Of a stretch of DNA of 43,827 nt, positions 15,572-23,376 are shown piece after piece. The position numbers and the translations under genes are program-made. This stretch comes from a virus, in the IMG/VR virus record IMGVR_UViG_3300009790_000022, positions 1 through 43,827 of that record; one strand, given 5' to 3'. The notes beneath the pieces were generated by a model. It saw only the letters and a list, made by a program, of their open reading frames with translations, was not told the origin of the DNA and searched no databases. Within the stretch, counting starts at the first letter, position 1, and every line of letters begins with the position of its first letter.

Positions 15572-16500
15572 TATGATAAAAAGTTTTGTACCTTTTGATC
15601 TATTTCTCTAGGTGTTGAATGAATAAGTTTTTCTTGAAAAAGAGGATCATAAAGATCATCTGCAATACTATCTAAAGTATTTTTATTTCTAGTAGCTGCA
15701 TTTTCTTTTTCTCTACGGTGTGATGCAAGTTTCTTCTCCATTTTTTCATCTCCAGGTCCTGTACCTTTCTTTCTATACCAATCTGTAAAGTATTTTCTTA
15801 AAGCTCTATCTTCACTATAGTCTTCAGTATCATAGTCTATACTTTTTACAGCTTTGTAAAACTCTTGTTCTTCTTGATCAGACATTTCATATGGTTGTCT
15901 AAAAGTAGAACCTTGTTCAAGTCCAAGTTTAGCTGTAAGCTTTTCTAAGTAGTCAGATATACCAGCTGCACCATTTTTTGCTGCAGTATTAAACTCTTTT
16001 ATATATTTATCAAACTCTCCTCCTCTATCGTTAATAAAAATAGAAAGGTTACCTTTTAACATTTTATTATAATCATCTATCAACTTATATACGTTAGCCC
16101 AAGTTGAGAATACAGCGGAAGAAGGAACTCTTCTTTTACGTTTTGTATTACTAATAAATGCTATAACAGGGTGAGTATAAACCATTACCATATACACATC
16201 GTATCCTTTATCTAAGAACATTTTAATCTTAGATGGATTAGAAGCAGTGGTATCCCAAACAAAGCTAGTTTTGTCGTCTGCCAGTGCTGCGGCTTCTTTG
16301 TTGGCTAGAGCTACTCCTGGGTTGAGTTTGTTGTATGCGGGGCTGTCCGGATCCTCCACGTATTTGTCTGGGTTGACTTGGTGGAGTGATCCTAGATCTA
16401 GTTGGTTGAGTAGGTACGACTTGCCAGTTCCTGCTCCTCCCGCCATTACTACGAGTTTGGGTCTGTTGCGTTTCTCTAGGATTAGTTGTGTAAGTTTCAT
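15571..16500 (-). CDS. Zeta-toxin-like P-loop kinase with capsid-targeting leader
   Basis: 309 aa. M-K-L-T-Q-L-I-L-E-K is a short leader ending in L-I-L-E. Next comes a P-loop at 21-28 (G-G-A-G-T-G-K-S), N-P-D-K-Y-V-E-D (43-50), A-N-K-E-A-A-A-L and W-D-T-T-A-S-N, an arrangement like zeta toxins and related small-molecule kinases. A helical, charged C-terminal half follows. Zeta toxins phosphorylate UDP-N-acetylglucosamine; the substrate here is unknown. The first 79 codons overlap the C-terminus of the upstream lipoprotein gene in another frame and show unusually GC-rich codons. An enzyme delivered with the DNA, as T4 Alt is, is a possible role. Confidence 0.7.
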   Translation of the reverse strand: MKLTQLILEKRNRPKLVVMAGGAGTGKSYLLNQLDLGSLHQVNPDKYVEDPDSPAYNKLNPGVALANKEAAALADDKTSFVWDTTASNPSKIKMFLDKGYDVYMVMVYTHPVIAFISNTKRKRRVPSSAVFSTWANVYKLIDDYNKMLKGNLSIFINDRGGEFDKYIKEFNTAAKNGAAGISDYLEKLTAKLGLEQGSTFRQPYEMSDQEEQEFYKAVKSIDYDTEDYSEDRALRKYFTDWYRKKGTGPGDEKMEKKLASHRREKENAATRNKNTLDSIADDLYDPLFQEKLIHSTPREIDQKVQNFLS

Positions 16501-16915
16501 TTCTTCTTCCTTGGTTTATTCTAATTCTTGGTTGTTTTGGGTTTGGCAAAACTCCCGGTACGACTCCAGGTCTTGGAACATTTTTAGGTTTAACTTTCGG
16601 TCTAACAGGTGTGCCATAATAACGAGGAGTATTATACCAATAATTATTATTAGGTGTGTTCCACCAGTAGTAGTTCCACCTCCAAGTATAATCGTATCGC
16701 CAGTTGTTCCAGTACCAGTTATTATTCCAGTTAAATCGTGTGTAGTTATCATATCTATCTCTTATAAAATCTTTATAAGGTACTGAAATGGTATCACCTG
16801 CTTCAGTTAAAGCTAGTATACTCTTTATCTCATAACCTTTATTAGTCTGCAGAGTGTAACTCCCGCAACTATATAAAGATAGTAAAAATAAAGCAAATAT
16901 CCAACTTTTCCTCAT
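16265..16915 (-). CDS. Putative lipoprotein, aromatic/Arg-Gln-rich, overlapping the next gene
   Basis: 216 aa. The first 17 residues (M-R-K-S-W-I-F-A-L-F-L-L-S-L-Y-S-C) are a lipoprotein signal with lipid-modified Cys at 17, followed by G-S as in many Bacteroidota lipoproteins. The mature protein is low complexity: an Asn/Trp/Tyr-rich block (about 57-95), then a Pro/Arg/Gln/Ser-rich tail. The last 236 bases overlap the kinase gene in another frame. It overlaps the nuclease stop by four bases at its start. It may act at the host envelope, for example in superinfection exclusion, but that is speculation. Where the tail overlaps the kinase, base composition changes in a way expected for dual coding. 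Confidence 0.65.
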   Translation of the reverse strand: MRKSWIFALFLLSLYSCGSYTLQTNKGYEIKSILALTEAGDTISVPYKDFIRDRYDNYTRFNWNNNWYWNNWRYDYTWRWNYYWWNTPNNNYWYNTPRYYGTPVRPKVKPKNVPRPGVVPGVLPNPKQPRIRINQGRRNETYTTNPRETQQTQTRSNGGRSRNWQVVPTQPTRSRITPPSQPRQIRGGSGQPRIQQTQPRSSSSQQRSRSTGRRQN

Positions 16916-17694
16916 AGTTTTATCGTACTAGGGTAACTATTATAAATAGGTTCAGTTACTGGGTTCTCTAATGCATAGAGTTTGTAGACTAGTTTGAACA
17001 GTTCAAAGTTTTTATCTATATCGTCTATATTTACAATCTTCCATCCTTTACCTTGATATACTCCTTTTCTTTTAGAAGGACCTCTTGATTGAGCTTTCAA
17101 CCATATTATACCTGTTCTTTCTATTTTTATATCTTTACTTTCACCTAATGCTTTAGCATAAGATGCTAACTGAAGATCGTATGATTTATGTAAAGAGTTA
17201 GAAGTTTTTATATCTAAAAGCCATACTTCGTTATCCATCTTCACAACTAAGTCAGCTGTTCCTGCATACTTATGCTCATCTGACCATACAAACTCCTCGG
17301 AAGATAAAAGTTCTGGTTTATAAGTTTTCCAAAAGTCAGCAAACTTAAGAATCATTTCCCATACTATCTGAGAGTATTTTGCATTACCATAATCATCCAT
17401 CCAAGATACTTCATTTCCTTTTACTAACTCTTCAGCTGCTTCGTGAACTTGAGTACCTTCTTTTCCTGCTCTTTTCATTATAAGATCGGCGCTATGCCCA
17501 ACGTCTTTGAGCCAAGACTCAAAAAACTTATTTTTGGGCATGTATTGGAGTATAGTTGTTACGGACGGGTAATATACTCCTTCGCCTCTCTTATAAACTC
17601 TTCTATCTAAAAAGTTTATTTGTTTAAGTTCTGCATTGAACTCTAATCTCTTCTTCTCATTTTGTTTGAGAATATTCATACCTTGTTTTATCAT
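16912..17694 (-). CDS. PD-(D/E)XK nuclease (RecB-like exonuclease family)
   Basis: 260 aa. The core motifs are ordered as in RecB-like/Cas4-like nucleases: H in T-Q-V-H-E-A-A (about 82-88), Y-A-G-T-A-D-L-V-V with the metal-binding Asp (about 147), W-L-L-D-I-K-T-S with the D-x-K pair (about 160-162), and L-Q-L-A-S-Y-A-K-A-L (QxxxY-type motif, about 175-184). It probably degrades or processes DNA during replication, recombination or host DNA breakdown. It overlaps the primase gene by four bases and the lipoprotein gene by four, in a compact DNA-metabolism pair inside the structural region. Confidence 0.8.
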   Translation of the reverse strand: MIKQGMNILKQNEKKRLEFNAELKQINFLDRRVYKRGEGVYYPSVTTILQYMPKNKFFESWLKDVGHSADLIMKRAGKEGTQVHEAAEELVKGNEVSWMDDYGNAKYSQIVWEMILKFADFWKTYKPELLSSEEFVWSDEHKYAGTADLVVKMDNEVWLLDIKTSNSLHKSYDLQLASYAKALGESKDIKIERTGIIWLKAQSRGPSKRKGVYQGKGWKIVNIDDIDKNFELFKLVYKLYALENPVTEPIYNSYPSTIKL

Positions 17695-18614
17695 AGGTCT
17701 AGTTTATGCAGCATGATACCTGATATATCAAGTTCTTCTGCTGTCTGTATTAGTTCAGTAAAAGCTCTGAAGCCCATTTGTGATGGATCCTTATGTGGTA
17801 GATTAACTAAGAATACTCTTTTACCTTGGTTAAGTAGTTGTTCGGCTATTTCTAAAGCTCTATCTCTTGCATCAGTATCTAATGCGACATAGACGTCTTT
17901 AAGTGGGCTGGTTATTATTTTTTTGTATAAAGATGTGGAAAGGCTTTTACCTAATATAGGAATAGCATTTCGACGAATAGCCATTGCATCGAATACTCCT
18001 TCACACAAAATAATAGGTTGGTTCCAGTTGATAAAGTTTTCAAAGAATACTATGTCTTTGGAAGCTTCTGGGTTTTTGTATTTAAAATAGTTGCCATCAT
18101 AAGCTCGTGCAACAAAAAAGTTGAGTTGATTGGATTGAGAATAACTTGGGATAATAACTCGTCCTCCATACTCTCCAGTAGTTGTGTATCCAATCCCATA
18201 TTTAATAAAATCATTATCGGTAAGTCCTCTTTCATATAGGTATTTTCTTACTAAGTTAGCTACCACAGAAGTAGTAGATGCTGAATATAACGATTGATAC
18301 TCTTTAGGGAGTTCTAATATAGATATACCTTTATATTCTGTTCGAACTCCTTTTGGTAAATATTTTAAAATCTCTGCAGCTTGATCTCTTGGTGTTTTTA
18401 GTTGGTAAAGTAAAGAACGAATAGTTCTTCCTCTAGTTTGACACACCCAACACTCCCAAGGATTTTTTCCTTCTTCATTAGTGGCCATGTTAATCTCTAA
18501 CTTTGGCTTATGGTGATTGCAAAAGGGACAATGAAAAGCATAGTTATCTCTAGCTCTCTTGTGGCTTTTACCCAATATATTTTCAATGGATCCTAAAAGG
18601 AAAGTATAATCCAT
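17691..18614 (-). CDS. 61: DNA primase (T4 gp61-type: zinc ribbon plus TOPRIM)
   Basis: 307 aa. The N-terminal zinc ribbon has C29-P-F-C32 and C55-W-V-C58. A TOPRIM core follows: I-L-C-E-G-V-F-D-A-M-A (about 198-208, catalytic Glu) and V-A-L-D-T-D-A-R-D-R-A (about 236-246, metal-binding Asp pair). It makes RNA primers for lagging-strand synthesis with the phage helicase. T4 gp61 is 342 aa, so this is slightly shorter. A 54-base gap with AT-rich sequence separates it from the preceding small gene, so it may have its own promoter. It is unusual to find it among tail and head genes here. Confidence 0.85.
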   Translation of the reverse strand: MDYTFLLGSIENILGKSHKRARDNYAFHCPFCNHHKPKLEINMATNEEGKNPWECWVCQTRGRTIRSLLYQLKTPRDQAAEILKYLPKGVRTEYKGISILELPKEYQSLYSASTTSVVANLVRKYLYERGLTDNDFIKYGIGYTTTGEYGGRVIIPSYSQSNQLNFFVARAYDGNYFKYKNPEASKDIVFFENFINWNQPIILCEGVFDAMAIRRNAIPILGKSLSTSLYKKIITSPLKDVYVALDTDARDRALEIAEQLLNQGKRVFLVNLPHKDPSQMGFRAFTELIQTAEELDISGIMLHKLDL

Positions 18615-18668
18615 ATAACCAGTCCGTATCTTTTAAGAAAGATAAGAACTTTATTTTTATAAAACAAC

Positions 18669-18869
18669 TTATATTTCGTTATTTTGCAAAAGGTCACCAA
18701 TAGCAGCTGAAACTGTTTGGTGAAGTAAAGTTCTATTATCTATATCTAAATATTCTTGAAGTTTGTTAGTAATAGCTTCAGCTAACTTAGTAACATCTTC
18801 AGAAGATAGGTCTAGTTGCTCTCGTACAACGAGTTTTTTATTCTCTAATATGATTTTTGATAACTTCAT
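18669..18869 (-). CDS. Small leader-bearing protein
   Basis: 66 aa. M-K-L-S-K-I-I-L-E before N is a leader with prohead-protease site I-L-E. The remainder is a short acidic helical segment (E-D-V-T-K-L-A-E-A-I-T-N-K-L-Q-E-Y-L). It overlaps the previous gene by four bases (ATGA). The leader is almost identical to that of the upstream 104-aa gene and the 95-aa gene at 20341. Probably a small head-packaged protein; function unknown. Confidence 0.6.
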   Translation of the reverse strand: MKLSKIILENKKLVVREQLDLSSEDVTKLAEAITNKLQEYLDIDNRTLLHQTVSAAIGDLLQNNEI

Positions 18870-19180
18870 ATTGCAAACTCAAATTTTATACTTGGAAAAG
18901 ATTCACTATCATCATCATAATCGTAAAAGTTAGCTCCGCCTGTTATTTCAAATCCTTTGGCAGTTAAGAAGTTTTTCATATTTTTATAGATTCCATTTCT
19001 AAGATCTTCTTTTTGGTGAATACTCACCTTACCTCTAGCATGGTCTCCGTTAGAGTGTTGTATAATACTAACAAAGATATCATCTCTATTGTAAGTATCT
19101 CTCATCTCAGCTTCTAACTCTTCAGCTTCGGGTTTGAATCTTGTCCAATAATCTTCTAATATTATATTACTTAGCTTCAT
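18866..19180 (-). CDS. Small leader-bearing protein
   Basis: 104 aa. M-K-L-S-N-I-I-L-E before D gives a leader ending I-L-E. The body has a compact alpha/beta look: a helix E-A-E-E-L-E-A-E-M-R-D-T, strands I-F-V-S-I-I-Q-H and G-K-V-S-I-H-Q, a helix around 75-85 and F-E-I-T-G-G-A-N-F-Y-D-Y-D-D-D. It starts one base after the stop of the 45-aa gene and overlaps the next by four bases. Not recognised beyond the leader. Confidence 0.6.
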   Translation of the reverse strand: MKLSNIILEDYWTRFKPEAEELEAEMRDTYNRDDIFVSIIQHSNGDHARGKVSIHQKEDLRNGIYKNMKNFLTAKGFEITGGANFYDYDDDSESFPSIKFEFAI

Positions 19181-19181
19181 T

Positions 19182-19319
19182 TTATCTTCCTTGTCCTCTA
19201 TATCCTTTTTTATAGTTTCTAGAGGTTTTTAACTTTGACGATTTAGACTTAGCATGTACGCCTGGTCTTTTTCTTTTAGGACTACCTGCGTAGTTACCTA
19301 GAGTTAATCCTTTTGCCAT
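19182..19319 (-). CDS. Small basic conserved-type protein (45 aa)
   Basis: A short gene encoding MAKGLTLGNYAGSPKRKRPG, then V-H-A-K-S-K-S-S-K-L-K-T-S-R-N-Y-K-K-G-Y-R-G-Q-G-R. It fits exactly: it overlaps the previous gene by 16 bases, and one base separates its TAA from the next ATG. The Arg/Lys/Ser-rich tail ending Y-R-G-Q-G-R is a pattern I recall from small proteins of T4-like marine phages. Strongly basic, so possibly nucleic-acid associated. Function unknown. Confidence 0.8.
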   Translation of the reverse strand: MAKGLTLGNYAGSPKRKRPGVHAKSKSSKLKTSRNYKKGYRGQGR

Positions 19320-19594
19320 ATCTTTACAACTAAATCATCAGTTCCTTTTATCAAACGATGATAGGTTTCTTTTGGTATAAATAGTTTGTTTTCTGTTAAT
19401 CTCTGGGGAACCTCATTATCAAGTTGGAACATCCAATCAGTTTCATGCATAGCTTCAACCACACGGTCTTTCTTATCTCTATGCCATACAAGTTCGTAAG
19501 TAGGAGTATTTCGAGAGAACTCTCTTATTATAAAACCGTCTTCTTTTTTTTCAGAATAAGGTCTACCAGTAACCTGAGAAGTTTGATCCGCCAC
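19304..19594 (-). CDS. Small cupin-like phage protein
   Basis: 96 aa. The pattern E-L-V-W-H-R-D-K-K-D-R-V-V-E, D-W-M-F-Q-L-D-N-E-V-P-Q-R-L, L-F-I-P-K-E-T-Y-H-R-L-I-K-G-T-D-D-L-V-V-K-I resembles a short cupin-type barrel in which His residues line a pocket, a type of small protein I associate with T4-like phages. It overlaps both neighbours (32 bases with the gene before, 16 with the gene after). No role can be assigned. Confidence 0.6.
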   Translation of the reverse strand: MADQTSQVTGRPYSEKKEDGFIIREFSRNTPTYELVWHRDKKDRVVEAMHETDWMFQLDNEVPQRLTENKLFIPKETYHRLIKGTDDLVVKIWQKD

Positions 19595-20348
19595 CTAATG
19601 ATTTCCAATAACGGCCTATATTACAAGACCAATAACCTGCTTTTGTTTTATCTTTCTTTTGAGCACATTTATGACGAGCTGCGAAAGATGCTCTAGCTCC
19701 TCTTTGCTTTAACTTAACTGAAAGACCAGTATCACCGAATGATACTTTTTTAACGTTACCTTTCTTTGACTTAACATAAACGTAGAACTTTTTAGATCCA
19801 CCTCTTTTTGGTTTGTTAAGTGCTACTTTCTTACCTCTGTATTCAGCTTCAGGAATATAATCAACTGATGCTTTTAGCATATCAAAGCCTGAGTAATCAA
19901 ATGTTTCGTTTTGTATTTCTACAGCTTTTCTAAATGCTTCCATATTAATAGTACCGCCGATTGATTCGACAAGCTCTTTAACTAGATCATAATCGATCAT
20001 TTCGTCTATACTCATAGCTTCATCAATCGTTTCCTCGTTTTCGATCATTTCATCAATCATGCAGCCTATTTCAAATAAAGCATTCTTATCTGGTGATACC
20101 ATAGGTAAGTCTAATGGTACCTTCATTCCATTATAATCTCCGTATTCACCAATGTCAGTACTTTCTAAAAGTTTCTCATCTTCTTCGTTTAACGTAATAT
20201 AACCGTCTCTCCATGCGTCTCTTGCTTCAGCAAATAGTTGTATAAACGCTTCAGAGTTATAACGGTAGACATTCTCATGTAATGTCAGTCCATTATCTAT
20301 ATGGTATTGTAGTGAAGGGAATCCGATAAGTTCTTTTATTCTAATCAT
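19563..20348 (-). CDS. Phage protein with basic Cys-containing C-terminal module
   Basis: 261 aa. An acidic helical N-terminal two-thirds (E-N-E-E-T-I-D-E-A-M-S-I-D-E-M-I-D-Y) is followed from about residue 180 by a basic module: K-K-F-Y-V-Y-V-K-S-K-K-G-N-V-K-K-V-S-F-G-D, then A-R-A-S-F-A-A-R-H-K-C-A-Q, then G-Y-W-S-C-N-I-G-R-Y-W. I recall this module at the C-terminus of several phage head or structural proteins (DUF5872-like). It overlaps the 95-aa gene by eight bases. The N-terminus MIRIKELIG lacks an I/L-x-E leader of the kind seen nearby. Function unknown. Confidence 0.6.
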   Translation of the reverse strand: MIRIKELIGFPSLQYHIDNGLTLHENVYRYNSEAFIQLFAEARDAWRDGYITLNEEDEKLLESTDIGEYGDYNGMKVPLDLPMVSPDKNALFEIGCMIDEMIENEETIDEAMSIDEMIDYDLVKELVESIGGTINMEAFRKAVEIQNETFDYSGFDMLKASVDYIPEAEYRGKKVALNKPKRGGSKKFYVYVKSKKGNVKKVSFGDTGLSVKLKQRGARASFAARHKCAQKKDKTKAGYWSCNIGRYWKSLGGGSNFSGYW

Positions 20349-20628
20349 CTGTTTTCATTTCAGGGTGATATTGAAGTTTTATTATCTTAGCATCCTTAGA
20401 AACTGATTTACCGTCTATTATTACTTCTATAGGGTAAGGTTCTAAATCTTGAGCCCAGTACGCTACATCGTAGCTTCTATCTTTATTACTAGTTACTAGA
20501 AGACCTCTGTTGTATTCATCATCTTCAGCTTGCAAAGCTACTTCTTTATCGATAGGTAAAATCATTTCACCTTTCAACTCTATTTTAGTATCTTCGTATT
20601 CGTTAAGTAATATTTTACTTAGTTTCAT
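20341..20628 (-). CDS. Small leader-bearing protein
   Basis: 95 aa. M-K-L-S-K-I-L-L-N-E before Y is a leader ending L-N-E. The body is predicted beta-rich (I-E-L-K-G-E-M-I-L-P, S-Y-D-V-A-Y-W-A-Q-D-L, P-I-E-V-I-I-D-G-K). It overlaps the GIY-YIG-like gene by 14 bases and the next by eight. It belongs to the same M-K-L-S-leader set as the genes at 18669 and 18866. Confidence 0.6.
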   Translation of the reverse strand: MKLSKILLNEYEDTKIELKGEMILPIDKEVALQAEDDEYNRGLLVTSNKDRSYDVAYWAQDLEPYPIEVIIDGKSVSKDAKIIKLQYHPEMKTDD

Positions 20629-21115
20629 TGCTAAAATCTTTTCTATAAAACTTTCCTAGTATATTGTCATTTATATACTGATGACTATATGTCTCTAGGA
20701 CGTCATTTATAAATAGGTGTTTACACTCATAATATGTGAGAAGCTTCTTACTAGGGACTAAGTCAAGTATTCTACGTTGAAAATCTTTTGATAGATCATC
20801 CGAATCTTTTACAAGTTGTTGTATTTTAGGATGAGAGCCATAATAGTCTTTCCAATCAGACTCTTTTATGACTTTTTGTTTAAGTGGGGTACGTCCTCCG
20901 ATACCTTTTGCTTTTCTTTCTTCTCTTAAAGCTTCTAAAGCTTTTTTACCTAACTTCTTATTTCTTTCGAAAAACAATACTTTCTTACCAAGGTACTTTA
21001 AACCGGAGGGTTTATGAAAAACCTCATAAATAAATCCGTAAGTGCCTTCTGGGAAGTCTGATATATCGTTGAAGATCCTACCCTGGTAAGTCCAGGAAGG
21101 GTATGTCATATCCAT
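20615..21115 (-). CDS. GIY-YIG-like endonuclease-type protein
   Basis: 166 aa. The segment G-T-Y-G-F-I-Y-E-V (24-32) and G-L-K-Y-L-G-K-K (38-45) occupies the place of the GIY and YIG motifs, and S-D-W-K-D-Y-Y-G-S follows as in the short phage nucleases related to T4 Seg proteins. Later E-C-K-H-L-F-I-N-D may hold the catalytic acid. Such proteins are often free-standing homing endonucleases or structure-specific nucleases. It sits between fibre genes and small genes, a typical site for an inserted homing-type gene. Catalytic residues are only partly matched. Confidence 0.6.
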   Translation of the reverse strand: MDMTYPSWTYQGRIFNDISDFPEGTYGFIYEVFHKPSGLKYLGKKVLFFERNKKLGKKALEALREERKAKGIGGRTPLKQKVIKESDWKDYYGSHPKIQQLVKDSDDLSKDFQRRILDLVPSKKLLTYYECKHLFINDVLETYSHQYINDNILGKFYRKDFSNETK

Positions 21116-21133
21116 ATAAGTTGGTTTCTGCCG

Positions 21134-22738
21134 CTAGAGCTTTGACTTTAGCTCATCTATTTGTAACTGTTGCTCTTTTATAGCTTGTATTAATAACGCG
21201 ACGATTTTTTCATAACGTACTGCTTTGTACCCGGTATCTCTATCGACTACTACTTCTGGCAGCACTTTTTCGATTTCTTGAGCGATAACACCAACATCAT
21301 GACCGCTATGCTCAGAACTATTATTCCAATCAAATTCATATCCTCCTATTTGATTTATCTTATCTATTGCACTTCCTATTACAGTAATATTATCTTTTAA
21401 TCTTTCATCAGAAGAATAATAAGCTGTTATATCACCTGTAGCAGAAATGCCTCCTTCAATATTAATACTACCACTACCACTGATATTATATGTATTAAGA
21501 TCTAAAGTACCTCCTAGTTGGGGTGAAGTATCTTCTATTATATTATTAATACCTGAGCTTCCTGCAGAAGCAAAAGCAGTATGTGAACCACTTACAACAC
21601 CAAAGTAAAGATGTCTGTCGGTGTTATAATAAAAGTCTCCATTAGATGTTGTTAAACTACCTGTATCAGCATTTGCATAAGAGTTTATTCTAAACAATGC
21701 ATCTTTAACTTGTACAAAGTTAGATGCACTTAAAATAATATTGTTTGCTGATGTAAGTGTTGGAGTACCTACTCCATTGATAGCATTAAACTGAGTTGCG
21801 CTAACTGATCCAGTAACATTAACTGAACCGGTTATATTGTGTTTATTAGATAATAAAGAACCTACATTAATATTATCTAGTACAGTAAGAGAACCTGATA
21901 GTGTATCAGTAGTATTTTTTAAGTATGTATTTTGGATTGATGCTGATGTAGCTAGTTCTACCCAAGCTCCTCCATGAGCAAACCATGCTTTACCTTCAGC
22001 ATGAGTATGAGCAAACATACCGTGATATGTTCCTGCATTTGGTAGTGAACCTGTATTATCGTAATGGAATCTTATTTTACTACTTTGACCTTGTGCATCA
22101 ACTGTTCCTGTAAGAGTACTACTACCTGATTGATTTAAACTTCCGGATAAACTGTAGTTACCAGTTTGATTAAGATTACCGGTTAGAATAGTATTTCCTA
22201 TAGTAGTTTGATTACCAGTTAAAGTATTGTTACCTAACTGAGTAGCTGAACCTGTAAGTCTATGGATACCATTTATTAGTACTCTACCTATAAAATCATG
22301 AGAGTCGTCTGAGGTATCTCCAAACTTATTTGATCCAGATGAATAAGATACAGATGATGATACTAAAGATACATTGTATTGTTGAGCAGTTAGTACTCCG
22401 TTTACAAGCATATCACCTTGTACATCTACATTTCCTTTATGATTGTAAGTACCTGTAACGTATAATATACTTGAAGTATAATCGAACTTAAAGTCTTTAG
22501 ATGCAGTAACAAACTCACCTGAACCAGAAGGTCCATTACCTTCTTTAAGTTGTATATATCCGTCATTACCTATAGATCTTGGCATTGGTAGTTTAACTGG
22601 TTGAGCTAAACTTTGAGACCTATGTAACTCTAGAATATTTCCATCTACAGAAGCAGAGTAGAAAAACTCTCTAAAGTTTAAATCTAACTCGTCATGAGTT
22701 AATGGTGATCCTTTTGTGCCTCTAAACGTTAATGCCAT
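21134..22738 (-). CDS. Tail fibre/spike protein with S74 chaperone domain
   Basis: 534 aa. The N-terminus M-A-L-T-F-R-G-T-K-G-S-P-L-T-H-D-E-L matches that of the next protein and is probably the attachment domain. A long Thr/Ser/Gly/Asn-rich shaft follows, with degenerate repeats such as T-L-T-G-N and S-L-N-Q-S-G-S at about 170-215. The last 92 residues begin S-D-E-R-L-K at 443, the cleavage site of the S74 intramolecular chaperone, which helps trimerise the fibre and then cuts itself off; G-V-I-A-Q-E-I-E-K-V-L-P-E follows. It overlaps the upstream fibre gene by one base (TAATG). Confidence 0.85.
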   Translation of the reverse strand: MALTFRGTKGSPLTHDELDLNFREFFYSASVDGNILELHRSQSLAQPVKLPMPRSIGNDGYIQLKEGNGPSGSGEFVTASKDFKFDYTSSILYVTGTYNHKGNVDVQGDMLVNGVLTAQQYNVSLVSSSVSYSSGSNKFGDTSDDSHDFIGRVLINGIHRLTGSATQLGNNTLTGNQTTIGNTILTGNLNQTGNYSLSGSLNQSGSSTLTGTVDAQGQSSKIRFHYDNTGSLPNAGTYHGMFAHTHAEGKAWFAHGGAWVELATSASIQNTYLKNTTDTLSGSLTVLDNINVGSLLSNKHNITGSVNVTGSVSATQFNAINGVGTPTLTSANNIILSASNFVQVKDALFRINSYANADTGSLTTSNGDFYYNTDRHLYFGVVSGSHTAFASAGSSGINNIIEDTSPQLGGTLDLNTYNISGSGSINIEGGISATGDITAYYSSDERLKDNITVIGSAIDKINQIGGYEFDWNNSSEHSGHDVGVIAQEIEKVLPEVVVDRDTGYKAVRYEKIVALLIQAIKEQQLQIDELKSKL

Positions 22739-23376
22739 TACTTATTCTTTTTTAGTTCTTCAACTTCGGCTTTTAACTCTTTTACTGCTTCAATCAATAC
22801 ACCTACGATGTTACCGTAGCTTACTGAAAGATAGCCTTTATTATCTTCAGTAACAACTTCTGGTAAGACTTTTTGTATTTCTTGTGCTATTACACCAATG
22901 TCTTTTTTACCTCCCATTTCAAAACTAACTCCTCTGATATCTGATATTTTATCTAGAGCTCCTTCTATAGGTTGTATATCTGATTTTAATCTTTCGTCTG
23001 ATATTTGATTGAACGAACCTATTGCACCTATACTACCTGATACGGTAAGTTTATAAGTCAATGGTAAGTCAGTTGTTTCGTTTACATTTATACCTATACT
23101 ACCACTTGGGTCTACAATAAATCCTGCTTGAGTAGTAATAGAGCTGCTTCCAGTATAGAAAGCTATTCTTTTATCTGCTCCAGGGGTAAGACCTTTTAGT
23201 AATGATACTTGATGAGCAGTATTAGTTACGGGTACAGCAGAACTACCAGTATAATGTAGGTTCAGTACTGTCCCATTATTTGAAACTGAGCTTGAATAAA
23301 AGAAGTTACCAAGATTGGTATCCATCTCACCGTATGTTAACGCTTGTCCTTTATTTGCTCTAAATGTTATTGCCAT
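22738..23376 (-). CDS. Short tail fibre/spike protein with S74 chaperone domain
   Basis: 212 aa. It has the same plan as the 534-aa protein but with a much shorter shaft. N-terminus M-A-I-T-F-R-A-N-K-G-Q-A-L-T-Y-G-E-M; S74 chaperone from S-D-E-R-L-K at residue 126, with G-V-I-A-Q-E-I-Q-K-V-L-P-E-V-V; C-terminal coiled coil. The pair looks like a duplication in which the shaft (receptor-binding part) diverged or was deleted. One-base overlaps on both sides indicate a single translationally coupled operon. Confidence 0.85.
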   Translation of the reverse strand: MAITFRANKGQALTYGEMDTNLGNFFYSSSVSNNGTVLNLHYTGSSAVPVTNTAHQVSLLKGLTPGADKRIAFYTGSSSITTQAGFIVDPSGSIGINVNETTDLPLTYKLTVSGSIGAIGSFNQISDERLKSDIQPIEGALDKISDIRGVSFEMGGKKDIGVIAQEIQKVLPEVVTEDNKGYLSVSYGNIVGVLIEAVKELKAEVEELKKNK

